Assembly: GCA_035604335.1 (NCBI GenBank)
Contig: DATNIT010000165.1
Span: forward strand, 118,832-182,831
DNA: 64,000 nt
Reading direction: 5' to 3'
Source: DASZHJ01 sp035604335
GTDB taxonomy: Bacteria; Pseudomonadota; Alphaproteobacteria; ATCC43930; CGMCC-115725
A program made the position numbers and the translations under genes. This document shows positions 11,588-20,523 of this stretch, piece by piece. The notes under the pieces were generated by a model. The model made no database searches and was not told the origin of the DNA. It saw only the letters and a list, made by a program, of their open reading frames with translations. Position 1 is the first letter of the stretch, and each line of letters begins with the position of its first letter.

Positions 11588-13639
11588 ATGCCCAGACGCA
11601 GCTCCAGAGACCTCCAGGTCGACTCGGACGACCGCCCGCGCAAGCCGGCGCCGGAGCCGCGCGAGCGCAAGCCGCGTCCGGCCAAGCAGGGCGGCCGCTC
11701 GATCGGGCGCACGATACTCCGCATCGGCGTGATCTCAGGGATATGGGGCATCGTCCTGCTCGCGCTGATGGTGGGTTACTTCGCGCTGACGCTCCCCAGC
11801 ACAGCCGACCTGACGGTGGCGGAGCGCCGGCCCAGCATCACCGTGCTCGCCATCGACGGCTCGCTCATCGCGACCTACGGCGATCTCTTCGGCGAGCCCA
11901 TCCGCATCAAGGAAATGTCGAAGTACCTGCCCGAGGCGGTGATCGCGACCGAGGACCGGCGGTTCTACTATCACTTCGGCGTCGATCCCATCGGCCTCCT
12001 GCGCGCCATGGTGGCGAACCTCCGGGCAGGGCACGTGGTGCAGGGCGGCAGCACGATCAGCCAGCAGCTCGCCAAGAATCTGTTTCTGAAGCCCGAGCGC
12101 ACGATGAGTCGCAAGATCCAGGAGATGCTGCTGGCGCTCTGGCTGGAGCATCGCTTCACCAAGGACCAGATCCTGGAGATCTATCTGAACCGCGTCTATC
12201 TCGGCGCCGGCACCTATGGCGTCGACGCCGCGGCGCGGCGCTATTTCGGCAAGTCCGCGCGGGACGTGACGCTCTACGAGGCAGCGGTCATCGCGGGCTT
12301 GCTGAGAGCGCCCACGCGCTTCAGTCCGGCCGGCGACCGCGAGCGCTCCGCCGCCCGCGCGCACCAGGTGCTCGAGAACATGACGGCGGCGGGCTTCATC
12401 ACCGATGCGCAAATGGCCGCGGCCGAGAGCCAGAAAAGCCAGCTCGCCCGGGTGGTGCCGATGCGCGCGGGCAGCCGGTATTTCGCGGACTGGGTCGCGG
12501 AGCAGGTCGGCAGCTTCACCGGCCTCGGCAATCGCGATCTCACGGTGGTGTCGACGCTCGACCCCAAGCTGCAGGACGCCGCCGAGCGCGCGGTCGACCA
12601 GACGCTCGACCAAGACGGCGAAAAGTCGGACGTGAGCCAAGGCGCGCTCGTCGCCATGGCGCCCGACGGCGCCGTGCGCGCGATGGTGGGCGGACGCGAT
12701 TATGTCGACAGCCAGTTCAATCGCGCGACGCAGGCGCTCCGCCAGCCCGGCTCATCCTTCAAACCCTTCGTCTACCTGGCCGCGCTCGAGCATGGCATCT
12801 CGCCGCAGGACCGGTTCGTCGATGCGCCGATCCGGATCGGCAACTATCAGCCGCACAACTACGGCAACAAATACATGGGCGACGTAAGCGTCGCCGATGC
12901 GGTGGCGCACTCGCTCAACACCGTCGCCATCCAGGTCGAGCAGCGCGTCGGCGTCGACGCCGTCATCGCCACCGCCCACCGGCTCGGCATCACCAGCGAG
13001 CTCAACCGCGACGTGAGCCTGGCCCTCGGCACCGCCGAGGTCTCGCTGATGGAGCTGACCGGCGCTTATGCCGCCTTCGCGAGCGGCGGCGACGGCGCCT
13101 GGCCCTACGGCATCGCCGAGATCAAGGACAAGGACGGCACCGTCGTCTATCGCCGCACGGGCTCGGGACCCGGCCGCGTCATCGCGCCCGAGATCGCCGC
13201 GGAGATGACGGAGCTACTGGTGGGCGTGGTCGATCACGGCACCGGACGGAGCGCCCAGATCGGCCGGCCGATCGCCGGCAAGACCGGGACGACTCAGGAC
13301 TATCGCGATGCCTGGTTCGAGGGCTTCACCGCCGACCTCGTGACCGGCGTCTGGCTCGGCAACGACGACAATTCGCCCATGAAGAACGTGACCGGCGGCA
13401 CGCTGCCGGCGCGCACCTGGCACGCCTTCATGGTGGAGGCGACGAAGGGCCAGCCCGTGAAGCCGCTTAACGCCGCGCCGGCGCTGGTGGCGGCGACGGT
13501 CACGCCGATCCCCGTGGCTGCGCAGCGGCCGTCTTCCGGTCCCAGCTGGCTGGAGCGTCTGTTCGGCGCGAGCCCGCGCCCGCCCGTCCCCGCGCCCTAC
13601 TACCGGCAGCAGCCCGCGTACAGCACGAGCCCGCGATAG
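11588..13639 (+). CDS. Bifunctional penicillin-binding protein, PBP1A family
   Basis: This is a class A PBP that polymerises and cross-links peptidoglycan in the periplasm. The 683-residue protein has a basic cytoplasmic N-terminus, one membrane helix at about 44-68, and a GT51 glycosyltransferase with catalytic Glu122 in ATEDRRFYYHFG and GGSTISQQLAKN near 153. The transpeptidase has S389-SF-K392 (SxxK), S442-L-N444 (SxN) and KTGTT at 565-569. It is shorter than enterobacterial PBP1A, with no obvious OB insert. The C-terminal tail is proline-rich. Confidence 0.95.
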   Translation: MPRRSSRDLQVDSDDRPRKPAPEPRERKPRPAKQGGRSIGRTILRIGVISGIWGIVLLALMVGYFALTLPSTADLTVAERRPSITVLAIDGSLIATYGDLFGEPIRIKEMSKYLPEAVIATEDRRFYYHFGVDPIGLLRAMVANLRAGHVVQGGSTISQQLAKNLFLKPERTMSRKIQEMLLALWLEHRFTKDQILEIYLNRVYLGAGTYGVDAAARRYFGKSARDVTLYEAAVIAGLLRAPTRFSPAGDRERSAARAHQVLENMTAAGFITDAQMAAAESQKSQLARVVPMRAGSRYFADWVAEQVGSFTGLGNRDLTVVSTLDPKLQDAAERAVDQTLDQDGEKSDVSQGALVAMAPDGAVRAMVGGRDYVDSQFNRATQALRQPGSSFKPFVYLAALEHGISPQDRFVDAPIRIGNYQPHNYGNKYMGDVSVADAVAHSLNTVAIQVEQRVGVDAVIATAHRLGITSELNRDVSLALGTAEVSLMELTGAYAAFASGGDGAWPYGIAEIKDKDGTVVYRRTGSGPGRVIAPEIAAEMTELLVGVVDHGTGRSAQIGRPIAGKTGTTQDYRDAWFEGFTADLVTGVWLGNDDNSPMKNVTGGTLPARTWHAFMVEATKGQPVKPLNAAPALVAATVTPIPVAAQRPSSGPSWLERLFGASPRPPVPAPYYRQQPAYSTSPR

Positions 13640-13642
13640 CCG

Positions 13643-14335
13643 TTACCGCCCCGTCTGGTCGACCGCGTATCCCGCGGCGCGGACGGTGCGGATGAGGTCG
13701 CGGCGGCCGTCCTCGTTGAGCGCCTTGCGGAGCCGGCGGATGTGCACGTCGACGGTGCGCGGCTCGATCTCGGATTCGCGGCCCCAGACGGCGTCCAGGA
13801 GCTGCTCGCGCGAGAACACTCGGCCCGGCCGCTCCAGCAACACGCGGAGTAGCCGGAACTCCGTCGGCCCCAGGTGCACGGACGCGCCGTTTCGGGTGAC
13901 GCGGTGGCTTGCGAGGTCCATCACGAGATCCGCGTAGCGCAGCATCTCCGCGCCGGCGGAGGGACGCGCGCGTCGCAGCACCGCCTTGAGCCTTGCCACC
14001 AGCTCGGTGACGCCGAACGGCTTCACGACGTAATCGTCGGCGCCGCCCTCGAGACCGCGCACCCGGTCCGCCTCCTCGCCCTTCGCCGTCAGCATGATCA
14101 CGGGAAGCGTTCGCCACTGCGGCGTGCGGCGGATGCGGCGGCAGATCTCGAGCCCCGAGACCTGCGGCAGCATCCAGTCGAGCAGCACCGCGTCGGGCGT
14201 GCGCTCGGAGAGCTGGAGGAGCGCTTCCTCGCCGTCATGAGCCTCGGCGACCGAGAAGCCCTCCTTCTCGAGGTTGTAGCGCAGCAGCGTCGCAAGCGCG
14301 GGCTCGTCCTCGACGACGAGGATGAGCGGGTTCAT
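13643..14335 (-). CDS. phoB: Phosphate regulon response regulator PhoB
   Basis: PhoB activates phosphate-starvation genes by binding Pho boxes once phosphorylated by PhoR. The 230-residue protein has a receiver domain (VVEDEP near residue 8, phospho-acceptor Asp53 in LLDWMLP, Lys in MLTAKGEE) and an OmpR-type winged helix with RTVDVHIRRLRKAL near 200. Its start overlaps the end of phoU by four bases, so it is the last gene of the pst operon and should be autoregulated through the Pho box upstream of pstS. Confidence 0.97.
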   Translation of the reverse strand: MNPLILVVEDEPALATLLRYNLEKEGFSVAEAHDGEEALLQLSERTPDAVLLDWMLPQVSGLEICRRIRRTPQWRTLPVIMLTAKGEEADRVRGLEGGADDYVVKPFGVTELVARLKAVLRRARPSAGAEMLRYADLVMDLASHRVTRNGASVHLGPTEFRLLRVLLERPGRVFSREQLLDAVWGRESEIEPRTVDVHIRRLRKALNEDGRRDLIRTVRAAGYAVDQTGR

Positions 14336-15096
14336 CGCTCGTTATCCTCCCGGCCAATCTCATCCTTGCCATTCGCGCTGCCTTCGCCGGCGAGCGGCGC
14401 CGAGGTCGATGTGGTGAGGTCGCGCTTGGGCCGCGACATCGCGAGCGGCGTGCCGTGCACCATGAAATACAGCGTCTCGGCGATATTGGTCGCGTGGTCG
14501 CCGATGCGCTCGATGTTCTTCGCCATGAACAGCAGGTGCGTGCAGGCCGTGATGTTCCGGGGGTCCTCGATCATGTAGGTCAGCAGCTCGCGGAAGAGGC
14601 TCGTATACATCTCGTCGAGTTCCTCGTCGCGCGCCCAGACCAGGAGCGCCTTGTCGGCGTCGCGCTCGACGTAGGCGTCGAGCACGTCCTTGATCATGGC
14701 CTGGCCGAGCCGGCCCATGCGCGGGATCGCGAAGGCCGGTTTCACCGGCGGCGCCTGGTTGAGCACGATCGAGCGCTTGGCGACGTTGGTGGCGTAGTCG
14801 GCGATGCGCTCCAGGTCGCTCGCGGTCTTGAGCGCGGCCAGGATCTGGCGCAGGTCCACCGCCATCGGCTGCCGGAGCGCCAGGAGCCTCAGCGCCATTC
14901 CCTCGATATCGTGCTCCAGCTCGTCGACGCGCACATCGGCCTCGACCACGTCGGCGGCGAGCCGGCTGTCGCGCTTCACCACCGCCTCGATCGCGCTTGC
15001 CAGCTGGGTCTCGGCGAGCCCGCCCATCTGGGTGATCGTGTTGTCGAGCCGGCGCAGCTCCTCGTCATAGCTCTTGATGATGTGTTCGGAGACCAT
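14332..15096 (-). CDS. phoU: Phosphate transport system regulator PhoU
   Basis: PhoU is a peripheral helical-bundle protein linking Pst transport activity to PhoR and repressing the Pho regulon when phosphate is ample. The 254-residue product has two three-helix repeats with the metal-binding-type E/DxxxD signatures, for example in DLERIADYATNVAKR near 100 and NIERIGDHATNIAE near 203. The C-terminal 30 residues are charged and low-complexity. It lies 17 bases downstream of pstB. Confidence 0.96.
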   Translation of the reverse strand: MVSEHIIKSYDEELRRLDNTITQMGGLAETQLASAIEAVVKRDSRLAADVVEADVRVDELEHDIEGMALRLLALRQPMAVDLRQILAALKTASDLERIADYATNVAKRSIVLNQAPPVKPAFAIPRMGRLGQAMIKDVLDAYVERDADKALLVWARDEELDEMYTSLFRELLTYMIEDPRNITACTHLLFMAKNIERIGDHATNIAETLYFMVHGTPLAMSRPKRDLTTSTSAPLAGEGSANGKDEIGREDNER

Positions 15097-15113
15097 TTGC
15101 GTTCTGCCCTCGA

Positions 15114-16019
15114 TCAGCCGAAGCGGCCGGTGATGTAGTCCTCGGTACGCTTGTTCTTGGGGTGCGTGAAGATGACCTCGGTCTCGTCGAACTCGACCAG
15201 CTCGCCCAAGTACATGAACGCCGTGTAGTCGGAGCTGCGCGCGGCCTGCTGCATGTTGTGGGTCACGATCACGATGCAGTAGTCGGTCTTGAGCTCGTTG
15301 ATGAGCTCCTCGATGCGCTGGGTCGAGATCGGGTCGAGCGCCGAGGCGGGCTCGTCGAGCAAGAGGATCTCGGGCTTGACCGCGATCGCGCGCGCGATGC
15401 AGAGCCGCTGCTGCTGGCCGCCGGAGAGGCTCAAGCCGCTCTGCTTGAGCTTGTCCTTCACCTCGTCCCAGAGCGCCGCCCGGCGGAGCGCCGACTCCAC
15501 GCGCGCGTCGAGCTCGCTGGGCGGCAGCTTCTCGTAGAGCCGGATGCCGAAGGCGACGTTGTCGTGGATCGACATCGGGAACGGCGTCGGCTTCTGGAAG
15601 ACCATGCCGATCTTGGCTCGGAGCAGATTGAGGTCCTCCTTGGGGTCGAGGATATTGCGTCCGTCAACCAGCACCTCGCCGGTGGCGCGCTGCTCGGGGT
15701 AGAGCTGGTAGATGCGGTTGAGGATGCGCAGCAGCGTGGATTTGCCGCAGCCCGATGGCCCGATGAACGCGGTCACCCGCTTGTCGCGCAAGCCCAGGTT
15801 GATGCCTTTCAGCGCCTCGTACTGTTTGTAATAGAAGCGGAGGTCGCGCACGAGGACCTTCTCCGGAGGCGCCGGCACCTTGGCGGTGGCCGCCTTCGCC
15901 CGTTCGGCGATGATGGCCGCATGGGTCGGCGCAGGCGCGCCGTTACCGCTCTGCTGGGCCGCGCCGAACCGTTGCGGCCGGTCCGGCCCCGTCGGTTGGA
16001 GGTTGGCGTCGGTGCTCAT
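15114..16019 (-). CDS. pstB: Phosphate ABC transporter ATP-binding protein PstB
   Basis: This is the ATPase of the high-affinity phosphate importer. In the 301-residue protein the Walker A GPSGCGKST spans 87-95, the signature LSGGQQQR 198-205, and the Walker B ILLLDEP ends at about 224, followed by a D-loop and His switch (VTHNMQQA). The first 50 residues are an alanine- and proline-rich extension not needed for the fold, so a later start cannot be excluded. It overlaps the end of pstA by four bases. Confidence 0.97.
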   Translation of the reverse strand: MSTDANLQPTGPDRPQRFGAAQQSGNGAPAPTHAAIIAERAKAATAKVPAPPEKVLVRDLRFYYKQYEALKGINLGLRDKRVTAFIGPSGCGKSTLLRILNRIYQLYPEQRATGEVLVDGRNILDPKEDLNLLRAKIGMVFQKPTPFPMSIHDNVAFGIRLYEKLPPSELDARVESALRRAALWDEVKDKLKQSGLSLSGGQQQRLCIARAIAVKPEILLLDEPASALDPISTQRIEELINELKTDYCIVIVTHNMQQAARSSDYTAFMYLGELVEFDETEVIFTHPKNKRTEDYITGRFG

Positions 16020-16858
16020 TTTGCGAAGCTCTTCAAGTTGGCGAGGAGTCGGGCGGTGATGTTGAGAACGAGGATCGCGACGGTGATGAGCAGGGCGCCG
16101 CCCCAGGCGAGGCTCTGCCAGTCCTTATAGGGGCTGAGCGCGAATTGGAAGATCACCACCGGCAGATTGGCCATCGGAGCATTCATGTTGGTGCTCCAGA
16201 ACTGATTGTTGAGCGCGGTGAAGAGCAGCGGCGCGGTCTCCCCGCTGATCCGCGCTACCGCCAGCAGCACGCCCGTCAGCATGCCTTGCACCGCCGCCCG
16301 GTAGGTGACCATGACGATCACCTTCCATTTGGGCGTGCCGAGCGCGAAGGCGGCCTCGCGCAGGCTGCCGGGCACTAGGTTGAGCATGTCCTCGGTGGTG
16401 CGCACCACGACGGGTATCACGATCATCGCCAACGCCATGGCGCCCGCCCAGGCGGAGAAATGCCCCATCTGGAGCACCATCAGCTGATAGATGAAGATTC
16501 CCACGATGATCGAGGGCGCGCTCAAAAGGATGTCGTTGATGAAACGCACCACCGAGGCGATCGGATTTGCGCGGCCGTATTCCGCGAGGAAGGTGCCGGC
16601 AAGGATACCGATCGGGGACCCCACAAGGGTCGCGACCAGCGTCATGACGAGGCTGCCGAAGATGGCATTGCGGAGCCCGCCTGCGCTGCCGGGTGGTGGC
16701 GTGGTCTGGACGAAGAGATCGAGGGTGATGGCGCTGATACCGTTCCGCAGCAGCGTCCAGAAGATGAAGGCGAGCCACACCAAGCCGAAGACCGTCGCGG
16801 CAAGGGACAAGCCAAGCACGAGGGAGTTGGTAGCACGGCGGCGCGCGTAGGGACTCAT
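16016..16858 (-). CDS. pstA: Phosphate ABC transporter permease PstA
   Basis: One of the two permeases of the phosphate importer, 280 residues with six predicted membrane helices. The EAA-type coupling loop that contacts PstB is around residue 185 (LREAAFALGTPKWKVI). The gene starts five bases after the end of pstC and overlaps pstB, consistent with translational coupling. Confidence 0.96.
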   Translation of the reverse strand: MSPYARRRATNSLVLGLSLAATVFGLVWLAFIFWTLLRNGISAITLDLFVQTTPPPGSAGGLRNAIFGSLVMTLVATLVGSPIGILAGTFLAEYGRANPIASVVRFINDILLSAPSIIVGIFIYQLMVLQMGHFSAWAGAMALAMIVIPVVVRTTEDMLNLVPGSLREAAFALGTPKWKVIVMVTYRAAVQGMLTGVLLAVARISGETAPLLFTALNNQFWSTNMNAPMANLPVVIFQFALSPYKDWQSLAWGGALLITVAILVLNITARLLANLKSFAK

Positions 16859-16862
16859 GTGG

Positions 16863-17825
16863 TCACCGCCCCGCCTGCTGCTGCAGTCGAAGCAGCATGA
16901 GTTTGGCTGCCGTCAGAACCAGCAGGGTAATGACGGAGAGCACGAGGCCGAGCGCGACGAGCGAAGAGAGATAGAGGTCGCCCACCGCCTCGGTGAACTC
17001 GTTCGCGAGCGTCGCGGAGATCGTGGTCCCCGGCGCCATCAGCGAGGATTGGATGCGGTGCGCGTTGCCGATCACGAAAGTGACCGCCATGGTCTCACCG
17101 AGTGCGCGGCCGAGCCCCAACATGATGCCGCCGATCACGCCGACCCGCGTCGTCGGCAGCACGATGTTCCACACCACCTCCCAAGTGGTGGCGCCGATCC
17201 CGTAGGCGGATTCCTTGAGCACGGTCGGCACTGTCTCGAAGACATCGCGCATCACCGAGGTGATGAAGGGCAGGACCATGATTCCGAGGATGAGCCCCGC
17301 GGTCATGATGCCGATGCCAAGTGGCGGCCCGCCGAAGAGCGAGCCTATCCAGGGCAGGTTTCCGAGCGTGTTGATGAGCAAGGGCTGCAACGTCGATTGC
17401 AGCACCGGCGCAAAGACGAAGAGACCCCAGATGCCATAGATGATGCTGGGGATCGCAGCCAGGAGCTCGATCAGCGTGCCGATCGGCCGCTTGAGCCAGG
17501 GTGGGCAGAGCTCCGTGATGAAGATCGCGATGCCGAACGCAACGGGAATGCCGATCAGCATCGCAATTCCGGACGTTACCAAGGTGCCGTAGATCGCCGG
17601 TAGCGCGCCGAACTTCTCGGTGACGGGGTTCCAGTCGCTGCTGGTGATGAAGCCCCAGCCGAAATGCTGGAGTGCGGGCAGCGCGCCCGCAACAAGGGAC
17701 ACGATCACTCCGGTCAAGATAAGCAGCACGAAGACGGCAAAGAACCAGGTGGCGCCCCGGAACACCACGTCGAGAGTGTGCTGGCGTGCGCCCGAGTCGG
17801 CGCCCTTCAAGGCGATGTCGGCCAA
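16863..17825 (-). CDS. pstC: Phosphate ABC transporter permease PstC
   Basis: The partner permease of PstA, 320 residues with six membrane helices and the EAA-type loop near residue 206 (LKESAYGIGATTWEVV). A long periplasmic segment precedes residue 90 (GFITSSDWNPVTEKFG), typical of PstC. It is separated from pstS by 75 bases holding a strong hairpin, so expression is probably lower than that of pstS. Confidence 0.96.
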   Translation of the reverse strand: MADIALKGADSGARQHTLDVVFRGATWFFAVFVLLILTGVIVSLVAGALPALQHFGWGFITSSDWNPVTEKFGALPAIYGTLVTSGIAMLIGIPVAFGIAIFITELCPPWLKRPIGTLIELLAAIPSIIYGIWGLFVFAPVLQSTLQPLLINTLGNLPWIGSLFGGPPLGIGIMTAGLILGIMVLPFITSVMRDVFETVPTVLKESAYGIGATTWEVVWNIVLPTTRVGVIGGIMLGLGRALGETMAVTFVIGNAHRIQSSLMAPGTTISATLANEFTEAVGDLYLSSLVALGLVLSVITLLVLTAAKLMLLRLQQQAGR

Positions 17826-17853
17826 GCCTTTGCTCTTTCTCTTCTAAGCAGCA

Positions 17854-17887
17854 GCGGAAGGGAGAGCCGCGACGCTCTCCCTTCCGC
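17854..17887 (-). promoter_or_regulatory. Intercistronic pstS-pstC hairpin
   Basis: A perfect 14-bp inverted repeat (17854-17867 with 17874-17887, six-base loop) lies between the pstS stop and the pstC start. No T-run follows it in the direction of transcription. It is therefore more likely an mRNA-stabilising or partial-termination hairpin than a full intrinsic terminator. Such a structure would let the binding protein be made in excess over the permease. Confidence 0.7.
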
Positions 17888-17900
17888 GCTACGCGTCAGC

Positions 17901-18959
17901 TTAAGAGGACGGGCCGGTCCAGATCGGCTTGCCGTCGGCGCCCTTGATCTCGTTCTTCCAGGTTTCCTCGACCAGGCTCACGACCTTGGCGGGCATCGGC
18001 ACGTAGTCGAGCTCCTCCGCCATCTTGGCGCCATTCGCGTAAGACCAGGCGAAGAAATCGAGCACGGCCTTGGCGGTCGCGACGTCGTCCTGCTTCTTGT
18101 AGACCAGGATGAAGCTCGAGGCAGTGATCGGCCAGCTGTCCTTGCCGGGCTGGTCGGTCAGCAGCAGGGCGTAGCCGGGCGTGCCCTTCCAATCCGCGTT
18201 GGCCGCCGCCGACTGGAAGCTCGCGGCGTTCGGAGCCACGAAGTTGCCTTCCTTGTTGCCCATCAGCGCGTAGGTCATCTTGTTCTGCAGCGCGTAGGCG
18301 TATTCGACGTAGCCGATCGAGCCTGCGGTCTGCGAGGTCACCGCCGAGACGCCCTCGTTGCCCTTGCCGCCGAGGCCGACGGGCCACTCGACCGAGGTGT
18401 TGACGCCGACCTTGTCCTTCCACTCCGGACTCACCTTGGCGAGGTAATCCGCGAAGTTGTAGGTGGTGCCGGAGCCGTCGGAGCGATGCACGACGGCGAT
18501 CGCCTGATCCGGCAGCTTGACGCTCGGATTGAGCTTGGCGATGGCGGGATCGTTCCACTTCGCGACCTTGCCCAGGAAGATGTCGGCGAGGACGGGCCCC
18601 GTGAGCTTCATCTCGCCGGGCTTGACCCCCGGCAGGTTCACCACCGGCACGATGCCGCCCATGATCATCGGGAACTGCGTCAAGCCGGCCTCGTCGAGCT
18701 CGGCGGGCTTGAGCGGCGCGTCGGAGGCGCCGAAATTGACGGTCTTCTTCTTGATCTGCTGGATGCCGCCGCCCGAGCCGATCGACTGATAATTCATGCT
18801 GACCCCGGTCTTGGCCTTATAGGCCTCCGCCCATTTGGCATAGATCGGGTAGGGGAAGGTCGCCCCCGCGCCGGAGATCTCGGCGGCGTTGGCGGCGGAG
18901 CCGACCGCGCCCAGCCCGGCCAGCATCGCACCCAGCATCAGAATGGTTTTTGCCTTCAC
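17901..18959 (-). CDS. pstS: Periplasmic phosphate-binding protein PstS
   Basis: This is the substrate-binding protein of the Pst importer. The GTG start at 18959 is preceded by GAGGAG and gives 352 residues; the open frame extends upstream to 19025 but lacks a ribosome site there. The signal peptide (KAKTILMLGAMLAGLG, cleavage after ANA) leads into EISGAGATFPYP, the conserved phosphate-site segment. SGSGTTYNFADYL near 175 gives further ligand contacts. It is the first gene of the operon behind a Pho box. Confidence 0.96.
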   Translation of the reverse strand: MKAKTILMLGAMLAGLGAVGSAANAAEISGAGATFPYPIYAKWAEAYKAKTGVSMNYQSIGSGGGIQQIKKKTVNFGASDAPLKPAELDEAGLTQFPMIMGGIVPVVNLPGVKPGEMKLTGPVLADIFLGKVAKWNDPAIAKLNPSVKLPDQAIAVVHRSDGSGTTYNFADYLAKVSPEWKDKVGVNTSVEWPVGLGGKGNEGVSAVTSQTAGSIGYVEYAYALQNKMTYALMGNKEGNFVAPNAASFQSAAANADWKGTPGYALLLTDQPGKDSWPITASSFILVYKKQDDVATAKAVLDFFAWSYANGAKMAEELDYVPMPAKVVSLVEETWKNEIKGADGKPIWTGPSS

Positions 18960-19054
18960 GAGCCTGTTCTCCTCGAATTTGAGTGGGACCATTGGGAACG
19001 GCCGAGAGCGCCGTTCATATTGCACTGCCGTCGATAGCCTCCGGCCGGCGACGA

Positions 19055-19087
19055 CCTTATGACGGTCCGATTACGGTTTTGTGACGG
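19055..19087 (-). promoter_or_regulatory. Pho box (PhoB operator) upstream of pstS
   Basis: On the minus strand there are three direct repeats with an exact 11-base period: CCGTCACAAAA, CCGTAATCGGA and CCGTCATAAGG. Seven-base CTGTCAT-like units separated by four AT-rich bases are the definition of a PhoB site. It lies about 96 bases upstream of the pstS start and 20 bases from the end of phoR, so it should drive pstSCAB-phoU-phoB rather than phoR. Three units would allow more than one PhoB dimer to bind. Confidence 0.8.
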
Positions 19088-19106
19088 CTGGTGCGGCAAT
19101 TGCGCG

Positions 19107-20504
19107 CTAAACGCGCGGCGTCTCCGAAGATTCGACAACCGGCAGATGAACCGTGAAGACGGAGCCCTCTCCAAGCTCGCTTTCGACCTCGAGCAAGCCC
19201 CTGTGGTGGTTAACGATATGCTTCACGATGGCGAGGCCCAAGCCGGTACCGCCGAGTTCCCGCGAGCGGGCGGGGTCGACCCGGTAGAAGCGCTCCGTGA
19301 GGCGCGGAATGTGCTCGGTGAGGATGCCCTCGCCATGATCGCGGATCGCCACCATGGCCGCGGGCGCGCCGGAGAGGCGCTTGGGCGAGGCACCGGCGCT
19401 CACCTCCACGGCGGTACCCGAGCGGCCGTACTTGATCGCATTGTCGATCAGATTCTGGAACACCTGGGCGAGCTCGTCGGGATCGCCCACCACCTCCGGG
19501 AGCACCTCTGGCAAGGTGACATCGATCCGCATCTGCCGCTTCTCGGCCCGCTGCTCCAAGCTGTCGGCGACCGCCATCAGCACGCGCCGGAGGTCAACCT
19601 GCTCCTTCGGCGCCAAGTGCTCGTTGAGCTCGATGCGCGAGAGCGAGAGGAGATCGTCGACCAGCCGCGCCATCCGGCTCGCCTGCTCCGCCATGATCGA
19701 GAGAAAGCGCTCGCGCGCCGCGCTGTCGTCGCGGGCGGGCCCGCGCAGCGTCTCGATAAAGCCCAGTAGCGTCGCCAGCGGCGTGCGCAGCTCGTGGCTG
19801 GCGTTCGCGACGAAATCCTGCCGCATCCGCTCGCTGCGCTTGGTGGCGGTGATGTCGGTGAGAGTGAGGACAGCGGCGGCGCCCTCGGAGGTCGGCGGCC
19901 GGAGCGGGCCGACCTGGGCGCTCAGGTGGCGCTCGCGCGAGCCCGGCAGATCCACCTCGACCGTGCGGCCGTCGCCGCCCTCGAGGACCGCGTCGGTCGC
20001 CTCCAGTACCGCCGGGACCCGGAGCGCGGCGCCGAGATCGCGGCCGGCGAGCCTCGGCCCCAGCAGATCGAGCGCCGAGGGATTGGCGCTGACGATGCGG
20101 CGCTCCGCGTTGATCAACAGCAGAGGTTCGGGAAGCGCCGATAGGACGGACTCCGCGCTCGCCCGCGCCTCCGCGCTCTTGGCGATCGTCTCGCGAAGCG
20201 CGCGGGCAAATCGGCCGACATCGCGCCCGAGCTCGCGCGCGGTCGGGCTCAGCGTCACGATATCCGGCAGCGTGGTGGCGCCTTGGGCGAGTGCCTGCAG
20301 CGCCGCCTTCACCTGGACCAACCCCGAGAACATCGGACCCGAGACCACTGCCACGCCCACATAGACCGCGAGGATCGCAAGGGCCGCGGTCTCGGGCGCC
20401 AGCACCTCGCTCCAGACCAGCACGCCAAGCACCGCCGCCGCCGGCAGCGTCAGCAGCAGCGAACCTAGGAGGATCCGGGCAAAAGGCGGCGCCCGCCGCG
20501 TCAT
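19107..20504 (-). CDS. phoR: Phosphate regulon sensor histidine kinase PhoR
   Basis: PhoR is the membrane sensor kinase that phosphorylates PhoB under phosphate limitation. From the ATG at 20504 it has 465 residues: two N-terminal membrane helices (about 11-30 and 38-60), a PAS-like domain (SALPEPLLLINAERR near 122), the DHp helix with phospho-acceptor His237 in ASHELRTPL, and an HATPase domain (NLIDNAIKYGR, DHGEGI, GGTGLGLAIV). It starts 20 bases after maeB and is separated from phoB by the whole pst operon, the usual alphaproteobacterial order. Confidence 0.93.
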   Translation of the reverse strand: MTRRAPPFARILLGSLLLTLPAAAVLGVLVWSEVLAPETAALAILAVYVGVAVVSGPMFSGLVQVKAALQALAQGATTLPDIVTLSPTARELGRDVGRFARALRETIAKSAEARASAESVLSALPEPLLLINAERRIVSANPSALDLLGPRLAGRDLGAALRVPAVLEATDAVLEGGDGRTVEVDLPGSRERHLSAQVGPLRPPTSEGAAAVLTLTDITATKRSERMRQDFVANASHELRTPLATLLGFIETLRGPARDDSAARERFLSIMAEQASRMARLVDDLLSLSRIELNEHLAPKEQVDLRRVLMAVADSLEQRAEKRQMRIDVTLPEVLPEVVGDPDELAQVFQNLIDNAIKYGRSGTAVEVSAGASPKRLSGAPAAMVAIRDHGEGILTEHIPRLTERFYRVDPARSRELGGTGLGLAIVKHIVNHHRGLLEVESELGEGSVFTVHLPVVESSETPRV

Positions 20505-20523
20505 GGCAGGGCGCCGGCGGCGA

